Shown: positions 43,756 to 55,720, counted from the stretch's first letter. The stretch is 64,000 nucleotides of DNA from Turritopsis dohrnii (GCA_027922465.2 BQMF02000201.1:558001-622000); one strand, 5' to 3'. Translations and numbers: made by a program. Notes: a model not told the origin generated them from the sequence alone.

Positions 43756-45700
43756 ATCTATATATTAATAGCCGATTCTCCGTCTGTTTGTTTGTTTGTC
43801 TGTCACGCAAAATGGTAGATTGAGTTGTGAGCGAAATTATTTCTTTTTTGGTGTGCGACGTGAGTTCGAAACAAATACACTGCAACCCCAATCGAACGTG
43901 ACTTTTTTTGGCTGGTGAACCATCTATATATTAATAGCCGATTCTCTGTCTGTCTGTCTGTCTGTTTGTTTGTTTGTAAGTCACGCAAAATGGTAGATTG
44001 AGTTGTGAGCGAAATTATTTCTTTTTTGTGTGCGACGTGAGTTCGAAGCAAATACATTGCAACCCCAATCGAACGTGACTTTTTTTGGCTGATGAACTAA
44101 TAGGAATAACGTTTTGTTTTAATTATTACTGTTAGTTTTATATTCCACGTTGACTTGGCTTTGAAAACAGTACATCAACTAAATACAAAGAAACTAACTG
44201 ATTAAACAGTTTGGACAAAAAGCAGCAGTGGCAGAACGTGGCAGCATGTTCGGTTTGTCACTAACTCTTGCCTGACTGTCTGAGACGGGTGAACTTTCTT
44301 TTTGAGCAATCAAAATGTTTAAAAACCGATAGGTAAAAAAAGAGTATCATAAAACAAAATGTTTTTTTTTTTTTGCTTTTGTCTTAATTTCTTTTAATCG
44401 ATTTCTTTTAATCTATTTTAATCTGATCGAACGTTTTTTTTTTATTCTCTTTATTCATTTAGCACGTGCATTTTTTCTCTCCTCCCGTGTGAACGTTTTA
44501 AGAAGAGAAACCATTTTCGACCTGTTTGATAGCACCCATGTTTGAGCGCGTAACTTTTTTAAAAAGCTTTTTTACAAAAGCTAATAAAAAGTGGAAGTTC
44601 TTCTTCCTACGTTTTGAGTGTATTGTTGTACTGATCAACGATTGGTTTTAAAAAATAAATAAGTCACACATAATGAAAAGCCTGAAAAATAGTTAATGTA
44701 ACACTGATGTAACACTGAATGCACACCAGAGGTTGTGACTTCGAATCTTTTCCAAGTTGTACGAGCCGTTTATAAAGTAATTTGCCGTTTATTGATACAG
44801 TGATACACAGAGCAGGTGGATATGGGCGGCGAGCGCCGCCGCCTTGGCGGCTAGTTAATATCCGATTCTCCGTCTGTCTGTTTGTTTGTTTGTAAGTCAC
44901 GCAAAATGGTAGATTGAGTTGTGAGCGAAATTATTTCTTTTTTTGTGTGCGACGTGAGTTCGAAGCAAATACATTGCAACCCCAATCGAACGTGACTTTT
45001 TTTGGCTGATGAACTAATAGGAATAACGTTTCGTTTTTATTATTTTGTTAGTTTTATATTCCACGTTGACTTGGCTTTGAAAACAATACATCAACTAAAT
45101 ACAAAGAAACTAACTGATAAAACATTTTGGACAAAAAGCAGCCGTGGGAGAACGTGGTAGCATCTCGGTTTGCCAGTGTATCCTAACGTATCCTTGCCTG
45201 ACTGTCTGAGACGGGTGAACTTTTTTTTCGAGTAATGAAAATGTTTAAAAACCTATAGGTAAAAAAAAATATCATAAAACAAAATATTTTTTTTTGCTTT
45301 TGTCATAATAGTTGTCTTTAATCGATTTCTTTTAATCTATTTTATTTTATATCAGATCGAACGTTTTTTTTATTCACTTGATTCATTTAGCACGTGCCTT
45401 TTCTTCTCTCCTCCCGTGTGATCTTTTTAAGAAGAGAATCCATTTTCCCCTTACGTTTGATAGCACCCATGTTAGAGCGCGTAACTTTTTTTAAACAAAA
45501 GTTAATAAAAAGTTGAAGTTTTCTCTCTATACGTTTTGAGTGTATTGTTACACTGATAAAAGATTGGTTTTACCAGAGGTTGTGACTTCGAATCTGCTTC
45601 TGGTTGTACGAGCCGTTTATAAGGAAATTTGATGTTTATTGATACAGTGATACAGAGCAGGTGGACATGGGCGGCGAGCGACGCCGCCTTGGCGGCTATA
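43756..45700 (+). repeat. Tandem repeat: one 166-bp partial and two units of about 0.9 kb
   Basis: Each unit starts near TCTATATATTAATAGCCGAT, then a TCTG/TTTG microsatellite, CACGCAAAATGGTAGATTGA and CAATCGAACGTGACTTTTTT. Units start at 43756 (partial), 43922 and about 44852. The two full units end with CCGCCTTGGCGGC, a G/C-rich hairpin. The units differ by small indels only. They fill the gap between the two Harbinger genes and have no coding potential. Confidence 0.85.
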
Positions 45701-45853
45701 TTTATTAATAGGGCTCAGTTGACATAGTATAATGCTTCTTCTTAAAAAAGAGTCAAATATGTTTCAAAATTGCCAAGAAACTGCTATCAAAACAAAACAT
45801 AAGAAAATACAACATAAACACAACAAGCAAGAAATGGGGCTTTTTCGTTAGAT

Positions 45854-46572
45854 TTACTTCTTTGCAAATTTCTCTAAAAGTCCATAGAGTATTTGTGTTT
45901 GGGCTTGGTGACTCTGCATAAATGTTTGTGTCATTTGCTGCATTTGGGTCATCGAGTTACTCATTAATGTGATTAAATTATTTTGTTGGTCAAGAGATGC
46001 TTCCCTGTTGCTTTTTTTCATTTTCAAGTTCTTGCTTTCTTAGCTCTAATTCTTTTTCACGGTTCTCAGATTCTAAAGTCATTCGTTCCTTTAAAAATGC
46101 AAGGGTATCACTCCCTGTGTTCCTTGACTTCTTAGGTTTTGGAGAGATAAATTCTCCCTCGTCACTACTGTTAAGTCTTTTTTGAGTCTCTTTAAAGGTT
46201 TCAAGAGCTTGCAAGCGCATATGCTCACCCACTTCTTTGTCATCTTTCTTTTCATTCTGTGAACTTTCATTAACTGAGAACTCAAATGTTCGTTCAATAA
46301 TTTCTTCCAACAAAGTATCTAGTTCAGATAATTCAACATCAATGCCACTGGCTTTCAATTCATCGTTCCTGTCTTTTATATTTTTGTTCCAACAGCTTAA
46401 ATCTTTCTCTAACAGCTCGTGCCGACACAGTAAAACCTGGTATAAGGTTCAAATTATTGCTTATTTCACACCATGCTTGACCTCGCTCTCTTGTTTTTTC
46501 TTTAAACTTGTATGGTTCTACAACAAGCATCTCCCTTCCAAGCAATATATCTTTCTCCTCACTCCAAGTCAT
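45854..46572 (-). pseudogene. Myb/SANT-like Harbinger partner protein, two frameshifts
   Basis: A TTTTTTCTAG acceptor precedes ATG at 46572. The frame begins MTWSEEKDILLGREMLVVEP, then FTVSARAVRERFKLLEQKYK, the Myb/SANT-type domain of Harbinger accessory proteins. A one-base shift near 46359 moves to DELKASGIDVELSELDTLLE, then an acidic region, SGSDTLAFLKER and a coiled coil (ENREKELELRKQELENE). A second shift in an A-run near 46014 restores a Gln/Met-rich end closing ILYGLLEKFAKK, stop at 45854-45856. The normal partner binds TIRs and recruits the transposase. Each shift is one base, so assembly error remains possible. Confidence 0.7.
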
Positions 46573-47020
46573 TGGGCTAGAAAAAAGAATTTGGACAAAT
46601 TGAAATTTCAACCCATAAGATGGAAACTCACCAATAAAGTAATTACAAGATGAAAATTATTTTAACTGATGGACAATCCTCATCATTTCAGGCAGGGTAA
46701 CCACTCTTTTTTCATTTTTGGCAGAAGCCAAAATGTTGCCAATTTACAAGTTAAAAGGTTTCTCCACAGCCACTGGCAAATCATAATGTATTTTGTATAT
46801 TCTTTTATTGTTTAAAACAGTTCTACTTACCCACGTTTTACATCAGAGACTTCCCCAGTTTGTTCAGCCATGTTGAAGTTATGATAACAACGCGAAATCT
46901 TGAAAATCACGTCTTCGGCACAACGTGAGTGGGTTTTCCTCAGAGACACGCATGCGCATTTCAACAAAATTTTGAAATTCACCGTCTCAGAGATCGCCGT
47001 CCTCAATTTCTTAAGTTCGG

Positions 47021-47530
47021 TAATAATCAAAGTAATCATCAAGTAAATCATCCTTGAAATGTTGGTGTGCAGATGATGGATGGTAAGCATTGGCACTGTG
47101 AGAAGCTTCCCTGCGATCCCCAAGATACTGCAGTATGGAATAATTTGGCTTGTTACGCTTTCTGGGAAGCTCAGACTAGCTTATTTCGCTGATTAACGAG
47201 GCGGTCGCGGTTCACTCGTTGTAATTTCATCCTGTTCTGAACGAAGAAACAACTACAACAAGCCAAATGTTGCAACGACACGACCGACCCTCAAAGTACC
47301 TAAAACCTGAAAATAAGACTCAGCTGCACGAAAGGATCATGTTTTTGTAAACTCGCCAAATTTGTGAACAGGAAATGGAAGCTATTAACAACGGTTATCG
47401 CCTCTGTTATCAAGGACTGTCTGAACAACTCGTAAAACATTCTATTAGAAGCACGTTGTAGCGACATAAAACCCGCGTTCCAATCCAACCTGTAATTTTT
47501 TGTCACCTATTTTTGACACGGGATTTCCGC
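47021..47530. repeat. Right half of the 0.73-kb repeat split by the Harbinger insertion
   Basis: From TAATAATCAAAGTAATCATC to TTTCCGCACATCCTGTTC. It nearly matches 49281-49797. Short minus-strand frames are present in both copies, but none is a recognised protein. Confidence 0.85.
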
Positions 47531-49065
47531 ACATCCTGTTCAATAACTTCGACTTCTTTCCTTTATCATTTTTCAAACGTTTTGTATTTATATGCAAAGC
47601 AAAGTGAAAATTCACTTCTTTACGGATAAAAAATATGGAGAATTTTGCGGAATCTATTTTTGCGGATGACCAATATTTATTCATTTTTACGGAATTTAAT
47701 TTTGAGGATTTGAGCGAAAGTTCCGCACAAATTTCTTTCGCAAACAATTTCTTCCCTTAAGGTATATAATCTGGTAGGTTTTGGCAGATTACAATTTGTG
47801 TGTAATTGCATATAAACATTTAGGCTAGGAGAAAAAACAGTCTCTTTATACAATATGCTTATGACTTACGATAAAAATATCCTTAGTAAAAAAGAATCAC
47901 TTAATAAAAGCCCCCAAGTCATCTGGGAAAAGATTGAATTCTGTGAGAGAAGATCCTTCATTTTTAAATAACAGCTAGGTTCATGCCATTCGTAAAGCCT
48001 TTAGGAACTGAAAAATGCATTTTATGGAAAGACCCATCAGAGAACCCTTTAAATCAACAGAAAATATTAGTACGAGTTTCTGCAAATTCTCATGAAAAGA
48101 ATGGATAATCTTTATAAAACAATATGTCACGCTTAAAATTTTCTTTAATAGAGATGTATCAAGGTATTCTGTGTCTGGGTAGGTTGACTGTAAATCATGC
48201 TTTATTAGCTTTTTCTTACCAAGTTTGGTGTCTCAAAAGGTATATTAATGTTTTGGAGTTTTTTTGTAGCCTTTTCTAGGTTTCCCCCTCCCTTTCTATT
48301 TTCTTTTCCCTATAAAACAGATGACTTTCTAAGTGACATTGTTTATAATGCATGTGTTCTTTTCTTGATAAATTTCTTAAGGATCAAGTCATTTTCTGTC
48401 GACTTAGTTCTCTGAGGGGTCATTTTGATAATAACGAAGACGTTTAAAAATAGACATTAGCACTTTCACTTACTTTGATACAGGATTTTAATTATTTTTC
48501 AGTTTGTAAATGGTATTAGCATGCATATATAAGCCAGTGAAACTATTCAATGATCTGAAATATCCCCCAAAATTGAAACTAACAAAGAATAATATGAAGA
48601 TCCTCAAGAGTTTTTTGTGCTCAACATCCACTTTCATTAAACTTTCAAAAAAACAGATACAAGCTTGAAATTTTTTGTACGTGAAAATTTGCTCTTTCGG
48701 CTTTTAGAAAAACCCAACACCAAAGCCAGGAAAATTCATTATCATATGAAAATCCTTAATACAAATTTGACGGTAAAATCAGTCAAAATTTGCTATACTT
48801 GTTTGAAGTGTGAATCAGCACCACAAACACCAACTTCTGTAGATGTAAACTGATGAAAGCAAAGCTTCGAGCTTCCCAGAATATTCCTTGCTAGCTTCCA
48901 TTTACATCACGCTTATTTATTTATTGATTTTTGCCATCTGAAAAAGCGCCTTTTATACATTTTTGCTGGGCGTCGAAAAAGACTTTCCGCCATCATGAAA
49001 ACTCGTGAATTTTGAACTACCGAACTGCGCATGCTCACAATAAACGCCGCTTAGGAAACAGACGT
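47531..49065. other. Gene-free stretch
   Basis: No exon, RNA or known repeat is recognised. A/T-rich. Confidence 0.4.
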
Positions 49066-49797
49066 GCTCTGGCTAGGTGAAAGATTTTTTAGAATTGACA
49101 AGATATCATCAAAGAGTGTGCAGGATTTTCATCTTGGAGTATGGTACGGAGGAGAATGGAGAGTTGTGAAGGTAATGCGGAATCGTCACCAAAAACTCCC
49201 AAGGTTTTTTTCAAGTCTGACTGATAATATTCTCCTTCGATCGATTTCAACAATAACTGTTCCACATTTGAGAAATAAATAATCAAAGCAATCATCAAGT
49301 AGATCATCCTTGAAATGTTGGTGTGCAGATGATGGATGGTAAGCATTGGCACTGTGAAAAGCTTCCCTGCGATCCCCAAGATACTGCAGTATGGAATAAT
49401 TTGGCTTGTTACGCTTTCTGGGAAGCTCAGACTAGCTTATTTCGCTGATTAACGAGGCGGTCGCGGTTTACTCGTTATAATTTCATCCTGTTCTGAACGA
49501 AGAAACAACTACAACAAGCCAAATGTTGCAACGACACGACCGACCCTCAAAGTACCTAAAACCTGAAAATAAGACTCAGCTGCACGAAAGGATCATGTTT
49601 TTGTAAACTCGCCAAATTTGTGAACAGGAAATGGAAGCTATTAACAACGGTTATCGCCTCTGTTATCAAGGACTGTCTGAACAACTCGTAAAACATTCTA
49701 TTAGAAGTGCGTTGTAGCGACATAAAACCCGCGTTCCAATCCAACCTGTAATTTTTTGTCACCCATTTTTGACACGGGATTTCCGCACATCCTGTTC
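49066..49797. repeat. Uninterrupted copy of the 0.73-kb repeat (empty Harbinger site)
   Basis: Matches 42308-42523 joined to 47021-47530 with few substitutions. The junction at about 49278-49285 reads AAATAAATAATCAAAG. Left and right limits are abrupt (before CTCTGGCTAGG; after CATCCTGTTC), so the unit is itself a dispersed repeat, probably a decayed hAT piece. Confidence 0.85.
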
Positions 49798-51066
49798 GAA
49801 ATTAAAACCCGTAAAAAAACTTTTACACGAGATGCTTCATATTCAGAAAATAAAATACACCCTTGAAATACACCTACAGATGGAACGTTCAAACCTATAC
49901 AGAGAAAAAAAAAGAGACATTCGCTTGTTGTAATAAAATCACAATGCCTGCTATTAGATCATGAGGACGTGAATCACAATGCCTGCTATAGATCATGAGG
50001 GCGTGGCAAAGCAGATGAATAAAACTAAAGATAAGCTTCCATTGAGATATGTCAGCAGACTGTCAGCAAAAACATAACTAGGCAGACTGGCCACTCATAT
50101 TTGAGCCAACCTCGAACCTAGGGTTTCGATATACGGATAGCGGCCTTCTTCGCCTGATTTGAACCAGTACCTAATTATTAGAACAGAAAAGCGCTAAAAA
50201 TCAAAGCCACTGACGTCAGCATATTCACGCCCTCAAGGTCGAAATACTTAGAACGTTTGTCGCGTAAGCAAGTAGTCGAAGTGCTCGAAAGAAAGACTGT
50301 GGTGTATCCTCCTTACCGACAGGAAGTGCTGTGCAGGATGGACGAGTCGACGCGACAAGGGCGCATCGGTTCCACCCACACTATCATCATCAAAGTCAAG
50401 TATTTAAAATACTTGAGTTCCTCCTATCGATGTTCCTGTTACAAGTTTTATGTAATGTTTACATGAAATGCAGTAGTGGCTTAGTGGTTAAAACTCGGTA
50501 AAACTTTCTAATCAGCCAACCTTGCGAAACAGCCTGGAGAATGTGGTCTGGCTGGTGTATTTCAAGACAGATTGATCTATTTCAGTGTTCTTTAAAATAC
50601 GTTCTGGACTTTTTGGCAGTCTTATTTGAGAATGGATATGCCTCTGCAGGACTGTCAATAACCACAGATCAGCCATTTCGGCTTATCAACAACACATTGA
50701 AGGATTCCCAGTAGGACAATACCCCAGGGTAACCCAATTAATGGCTGGGGTATTTAATAAAAGACCTCCCCAGCCAAATTATGCCTTGAATTGACAAATT
50801 TGGTTATCAGATTTATGATTTCTGTATCAAGAAGCAATAAAAATTGATACAAACTTATTTCCATTGGTTATTCATGGGTGTATATGGAAACGCCACCTAT
50901 AAAAGACTATGCAGCGCCCGACTTTTTTGACAAATGACATTGAGTTTATATTTAACCAAATTATTGTACAAACATTTCTCTTAAAGTTGACTGACTATAT
51001 ACCTGTTTTTTTTTCAAACAAACTCTGAGAAAATCGCAAAGAAAAGGACGAGTTATGTGAACATTT
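49798..51066. other. Gene-free stretch with repeat fragments
   Basis: A SINE head (GCAGTAGTGGCTTAGTGGTT, 50470-50492) and a hairpin fragment (CCAACCTCGAACCTAGGG near 50104) are present. A 33-bp partial duplication (CACAATGCCTGCTAT..GATCATGAGG) lies at 49941-49998. No exon is recognised. Confidence 0.45.
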
Positions 51067-51188
51067 CCCAGTGGGCAAAATCGTCGAAATGTCACCGCGA
51101 TGGAGCACTTTTATTGAAATAATTGTGTGTATATTTCTATAGAAATGCACTCCTTCGCAGAGATTTTTTAACAAATGTGCCGGCTGGC
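51067..51188. repeat. Hairpin MITE, abundant family (copy 10)
   Basis: CCCAGTGGGCAAAATCGTCG, GTCACCGCGATGGAGCACTT on the left; TTTCTATAGAAATGCACTCC, TTCGCAGAGATTTTTTAACA on the right. Confidence 0.8.
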
Positions 51189-52044
51189 TTTATACTTCGG
51201 ATGGATTTCGAAACGCCATGAAAGTCATCCCGCTATGATGATGGAAACACAGTGTTTGAAAAATGATCTTATCAATGATTACGAAATGAAAGAAATCCTG
51301 GAAAAAAATTAAGAAAAATTGGTTCAATATTTTCGGTTGACAATTTTTTTGGAATATTTTGCAGGAAAAAACGTTTGCGGATGGAAACATTTTTTTTGGT
51401 AGGTTAAACCATAGACTTATGATATAGAGACCAACCATCAATGTGTGCAGATCATTTGTCTTTGCATGTATTCTGCAGTTTTGGAACCTTGTTAGGTAGA
51501 ATTAGTACCACATGTTTCTATAGGTGTTATTAAGATCTTACTAACCAATCAAATGTGTTATTAAGATCTTACTAACCAATCAAATGTGTATATTTCAAGA
51601 TGTCGAGGGCTTTATGTCACAAAACATTTCTTTTTCATTTCTCAGGATATAGCCAAATCCTCAGTCTTCAAACATTCAGAAATCAAAGAGTATCTCCTGT
51701 ACGGGTTTAGTTAAGAATGTTTCGAAATGGAGATTTTTTTTTTCCTATAAAAACTATTGCCTAAAACAAACTGTACCACTCGTTAAAATTTCAACGTCGG
51801 ACCCAGGGTATCTTGCCTGTTCGATATACAAAAGGCAAGAAACCTTTGGTTCGAGGTTGCTAAAATTCATGTTTCTTCCGAATTCTATAATTTTCCATAA
51901 AGTGTCCTTGAGGATGGTATAAACCAATGACATATTATGTAATACGGGTGGAATCAATTCTCAAATATTTTTGGTGATGTTATTCTTTTCTTTCTCATAT
52001 TTCTATGGTTAAGCTTTGGAATATTCGGCAAAAACCTTCCTTCA
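51189..52044. other. Gene-free stretch
   Basis: A direct duplication of about 31 bp (TGTTATTAAGATCTTACTAA..CCAATCAAA) lies at 51524-51590. A decayed copy of the CCTCGAACCCAGGG hairpin lies at about 51795-51870. No exon is recognised. Confidence 0.4.
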
Positions 52045-52297
52045 TTTTTTTTTAAATCACTCGCCCCACTCAAGGCCTAAAGCCACTACAGGGAGTGGGG
52101 CTACATATTCCGGATGTTCATCATAGCGTTAATCTTCCCGACTAGCCTTCATTTTCCCCGAAATACATCAGGGAATCGAACTAGTTACAGTACCTCCAGG
52201 AAGTCGTGACTTTTGCAACACCCGACCACAGCGGGGTTTGAACCATCAATATTGGGTTCCTAAGCTAAATCCTTTAACCACTAAGCCACTACTGCAT
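52045..52297 (-). mobile_element. tRNA-derived SINE
   Basis: Read on the minus strand, GCAGTAGTGGCTTAGTGGTT contains an RNA polymerase III A box (TGGCTTAGTGG), followed 34 bp later by a B box (GGTTCAAACCC, 52244-52234 complement). A body of about 170 bp follows and an A-rich tail ends near 52045. A truncated head of the same family lies at 50470. No cloverleaf typical of a functional tRNA is formed. Confidence 0.75.
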
Positions 52298-52496
52298 TTA
52301 AAGTTCGAGTGATATAGATATGCCTCGCGCTCAAGTAGTGTTTACACATTGACATTTATTTCACATATCATCTGCGATATTTATTAAAAGGCTCATACCT
52401 TTCGAGCTTTCAAACCTGGCGTGATAAATCATGAGTGCTCTTTATTCAGTCAATTTAACAGTGGAGGTGTTTAGCCGGTTAGGAATCCATAGATCA

Positions 52497-52592
52497 TGTT
52501 GACTTATATTGTATTGTAATTGACTTATATTGTATTGTACTTGACTTATATTGTATTGTATTGTATTGACTTATATTGTATTGTATTTGTAT
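52497..52592 (+). repeat. Minisatellite with TTGACTTATATTGTATTGTA unit
   Basis: Four imperfect copies of TTGACTTATATTGTATTGTA with varying TATTG extensions. Confidence 0.8.
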
Positions 52593-52616
52593 TGTTCAAC
52601 AGTACTCTTCACATAT

Positions 52617-52782
52617 GGTTCGTGTGTCAAATTGCAACCATTAGACTTGACGGTGTAAACCTTGTGAAATGTGTCTGGGTTAGTGAGGGTAAGGGTCGGG
52701 CTTAGCCTCATTTGTTCAAACATATTTGTAAGTGTTCTCACCGTTCAAATGTAATGGTTGCAATTTGACACATGAACATGCT
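52617..52782. repeat. Palindromic MITE, family B (copy 2, inverted relative to 1287)
   Basis: Ends GTTCGTGTGTCAAATTGCAA and TTGCAATTTGACACATGAAC. The interior TGAGGGTAAGGGTCGGGCTT is the complement of the core in the copy at 1287-1449. Confidence 0.75.
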
Positions 52783-53650
52783 CTCAGTATGATCTTTTGA
52801 TTTGATTTCTGAAATGAATAAGGAAAGGTCTTTAATGACATTTTTTTTCCTTTTTCATATTTCAAACTTAAGTAAAAAAACTGCACTTATATTTATTTAT
52901 TTACGAATGTTTACCAAGGATAGCCTCTTCAGTTCCTGAAGGTACTGTAATCAATGAGTTGATGACAATGAAGTTGATGGTAACATTGATCCCAAGTAAA
53001 AGAGCTTCCACTCCGAGTTAGTCACAAAAGTATGAAGTTATGCTATTCGCTCATCAAGAAGTGGCAAGTTTGTCAAAAAACAGTAGTTCCTCTGATTTGT
53101 ATGTCGAGCTACGTAATTCGATGATTTTTAAATGGAACTTTCTTTCAAAGAAAGCAAAATTACCAAAAACTATAAAAGATTTCTGAAACAATTTCGTGAG
53201 TTCTATCGCCACTCACTTTCGGCGTATGAATCTCTTATAATAATGACACCTTTGGGACCTTTTAGAGCCTAGTATACTTTCTGTCTCTAAGCAAATATTA
53301 CACAAGCAATGCTGATGTAGTGACTAGATAGAAACACTTGGTTTTTAAACAAGATTTACGTTGAATATTTTTCAAGAACAAACATTCCTGAGACACAAAT
53401 GCATCTTTTAGAATTCCTTCCTTTATAGGACATATAGGCTCACTTTCCCAAACGATATTTACAAAATAAAACTTTGGTTAACGGAAATATAAAAAATTGT
53501 AGTACAGTCAACGAACAATTCCTTGAAAGCTCAATTTGCAATGGCGTCACAGTGATCTTCCAAAATGCATGCGTCCGTTGGTTACATGTCATCATGTTAC
53601 CGAGTTGTGAAGTACAAAAAATAGCTTACCTCTTAATAGAGCTTTCTCGA
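52783..53650. other. Gene-free stretch
   Basis: No exon or recognised repeat. Confidence 0.4.
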
Positions 53651-53770
53651 CCCAGTGGGCAAAATCGTCAAAAAGCCAACCCGATGAAGGGCATTTTTAT
53701 TGAAATAGTGTGTAAATTCCTATTGAAATGCGCTCCTTCACAGTGATATTTCAACAGATTTGCCCACTGT
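53651..53770. repeat. Hairpin MITE, abundant family (copy 11)
   Basis: Starts CCCAGTGGGCAAAATCGTCA and ends CAACAGATTTGCCCACTG. Core CGATGAAGGGCATTTTTATT opposes CCTATTGAAATGCGCTCCTT. Confidence 0.85.
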
Positions 53771-53967
53771 TTCAACAAAGTATTTTGGTTAAGCAAACAA
53801 GTGTGGCCTCGTTTCGAAGATTTTCATCGTTTTTACTGAGAAACAGAAATAATGACAAGAATAGATGAATATTACTAAGTAATAACAATATTTAGCTACT
53901 AAAACAATAAAATACACAGAAACAAGGCACTGACAAGTTTTTTTTAAACAGAACTTTGCGAAAGGTC

Positions 53968-54066
53968 TCAACCTCGAACCCAGGGTCCCTTGCCTTTTCG
54001 ATATACACGGATAGCGATGATTCGTATATCGAAAAGGCAAGAGACCCTGGGTTCGAGGTTGTGAAA
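53968..54066. repeat. Near-perfect 99-bp hairpin, family C
   Basis: Left arm AACCTCGAACCCAGGGTCCC, TTGCCTTTTCGATATAC; right arm is its complement with one or two changes; loop about 12 bases. Decayed relatives lie near 50104 and 51795. A MITE is likely. As RNA it would form a long stem. Confidence 0.8.
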
Positions 54067-54927
54067 GGCCAATAATTTTGCAGATCGCTTTCTTGTAGAG
54101 GGTCTGTTACATTTAGACTGTATGATCATGTGATCATAAAGGCTGTTTTTATGTTTTCAGGCTGATGTAATATTGTTAAAAAAAACTCGTGTATTCTCTT
54201 CATAAGTGTTCTTCTTGTTCGTTGTCTGTTATTGTTGTTGTTTGTTGCTATTGTTGTTTACTTAATCATGTTGATTGCGTCATAATTAGTTTATTCTGTA
54301 TGTAAACAAAAACACTGTAAACCTGTCAGATATTAAACTGCTTGACTTTTTTTAAGGTTGTCAAATATAGAAACGAGACAATGTGACCATGTGACCTTTA
54401 TTTCATCAGAAGTGGTGTGATGTAATCTAATCACGAATCTTTTGTTTCATTGTTATGTTATGAGGTAAATGAAATACTGATCTCGGTTTGAACTCGATTT
54501 GCATATTTATTTTCAAAAGCACATTTAGTTGGGTTTTTTTGCATATTTATTTTTGTAAGCACAAACATAAGTAGCCTCATGCTCTACTAGGTGATGTAAT
54601 GTTTTTCGAACGGGCTTGACTTTCATAGAGGAATATAACCGCTTTCCCCCGCGTTTTCTCGGTACCTGATACCTTTAGTATTGAGAGAAAAGGATGATGA
54701 AAATTATGTTCTGTAATGGATTTTTCATCACTCAGGAAGGAAACAAATCCAACCAACTTCCTAATTTACTACTTATCTGGAAACGAATGGGCTGATGCGA
54801 ATCTTACCATGTTGTTATTTTCAATCCAAATAAATCAGTTCAGATAATTTGCGCAGACCAAATAAGAATAGATAAAACACTAGTGAAAGTTATCTGCTCA
54901 CGAAGTCATGCTCAATATTCCTGAGTT

Positions 54928-55046
54928 CCCCGGACAAAATCGTCAAATAGTCACTGCGACGAAGAGCATTGTTATTAAAATAGTGTGTATATTTCTATAG
55001 AAATCCACTCCTTCTCAGAAGCTTTTAACAAATGTTCCGGCTGGGT
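54928..55046. repeat. Hairpin MITE, abundant family (copy 12)
   Basis: CCCCGGACAAAATCGTCAAA, TAGTCACTGCGACGAAGAGC opposes AATCCACTCCTTCTCAGAAG, CAAATGTTCCGGCTGGG. Confidence 0.8.
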
Positions 55047-55720
55047 TTTAAGAAAATCCAGTCTGAGATATTCTTTGCAATTCTCGTAACGATGCTGAAG
55101 TTTGACCTGAAGTTAAACACATGATGAAATGCATACAAGAAAATATTTATCACAACTTATACAAAAATATAGACAATCCTGTTTAGAGCCATTTATCTGG
55201 AAGATGTTTTCAGCTTCGAACATTTGACTCCTGTTATAAGTGATTAGGCAACTTTTTTTTTAACTTAATGCTAAGCAACATAAGGTTGACGTTCAATAAA
55301 TTGTTTATCAAAAAATAAAAGTACTCGAGGTTGTAACGAAACACTTGCAACGTGATCACGTGGGTTATACCCAGTGCTTCGTGAAACCTTCCTGAAAACA
55401 CGATATCTGTTTCCAGTGTTTGTTTCGTGTCACAATGAAACATGCTGACGTCAACATAACGTTACTTTCGCCGAACATTGTAAAATAACTTTACTAAGTT
55501 CATTTGTTGATTACATCATCAAGTGGAATTTTCCTTGGCTAGGTTTCTATCACGTGCTAAATGCCGTACTTTTGAGTTACATTTTTCAGATAAGCGATAT
55601 TTATGACATGTAGATTTGATTTGATTTTAATCATTTAGAAACTTAATAATACTTCTTAATCGATCTCACGTAAAATCTCACGTAAAATAATGATTTCCTC
55701 TTTTCAGGTGGCTTTATGAC

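Larger units (their letters stand above)
42524..47020 (+). mobile_element. 4.5-kb PIF/Harbinger element with transposase and Myb-like genes
   Basis: The TIRs GGGAGCTTAAGAAATCGAGG and CCGAACTTAAGAAATTGAGG (complement of the right end) continue with ACGGCRATSTCTRAGACGG. Boundaries come from comparison with the uninterrupted copy at 49066-49797, where AAATAAATAATCAAAG is continuous. The duplicated target is TAA-like but one base is ambiguous. Contents: transposase (+), tandem 0.9-kb repeats, and a Myb/SANT-like gene (-), arranged tail to tail. Confidence 0.88.

Noticed and set aside
43738..44058. Coding frames in the TCTG/TTTG-rich repeat units
   Set aside because: They follow the microsatellite and are repeated with each unit; no protein family signature.
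52201..52297. Functional tRNA gene on the minus strand
   Set aside because: Only A and B boxes fit; no acceptor stem or anticodon arm pairs, and a SINE body with A-rich tail follows.
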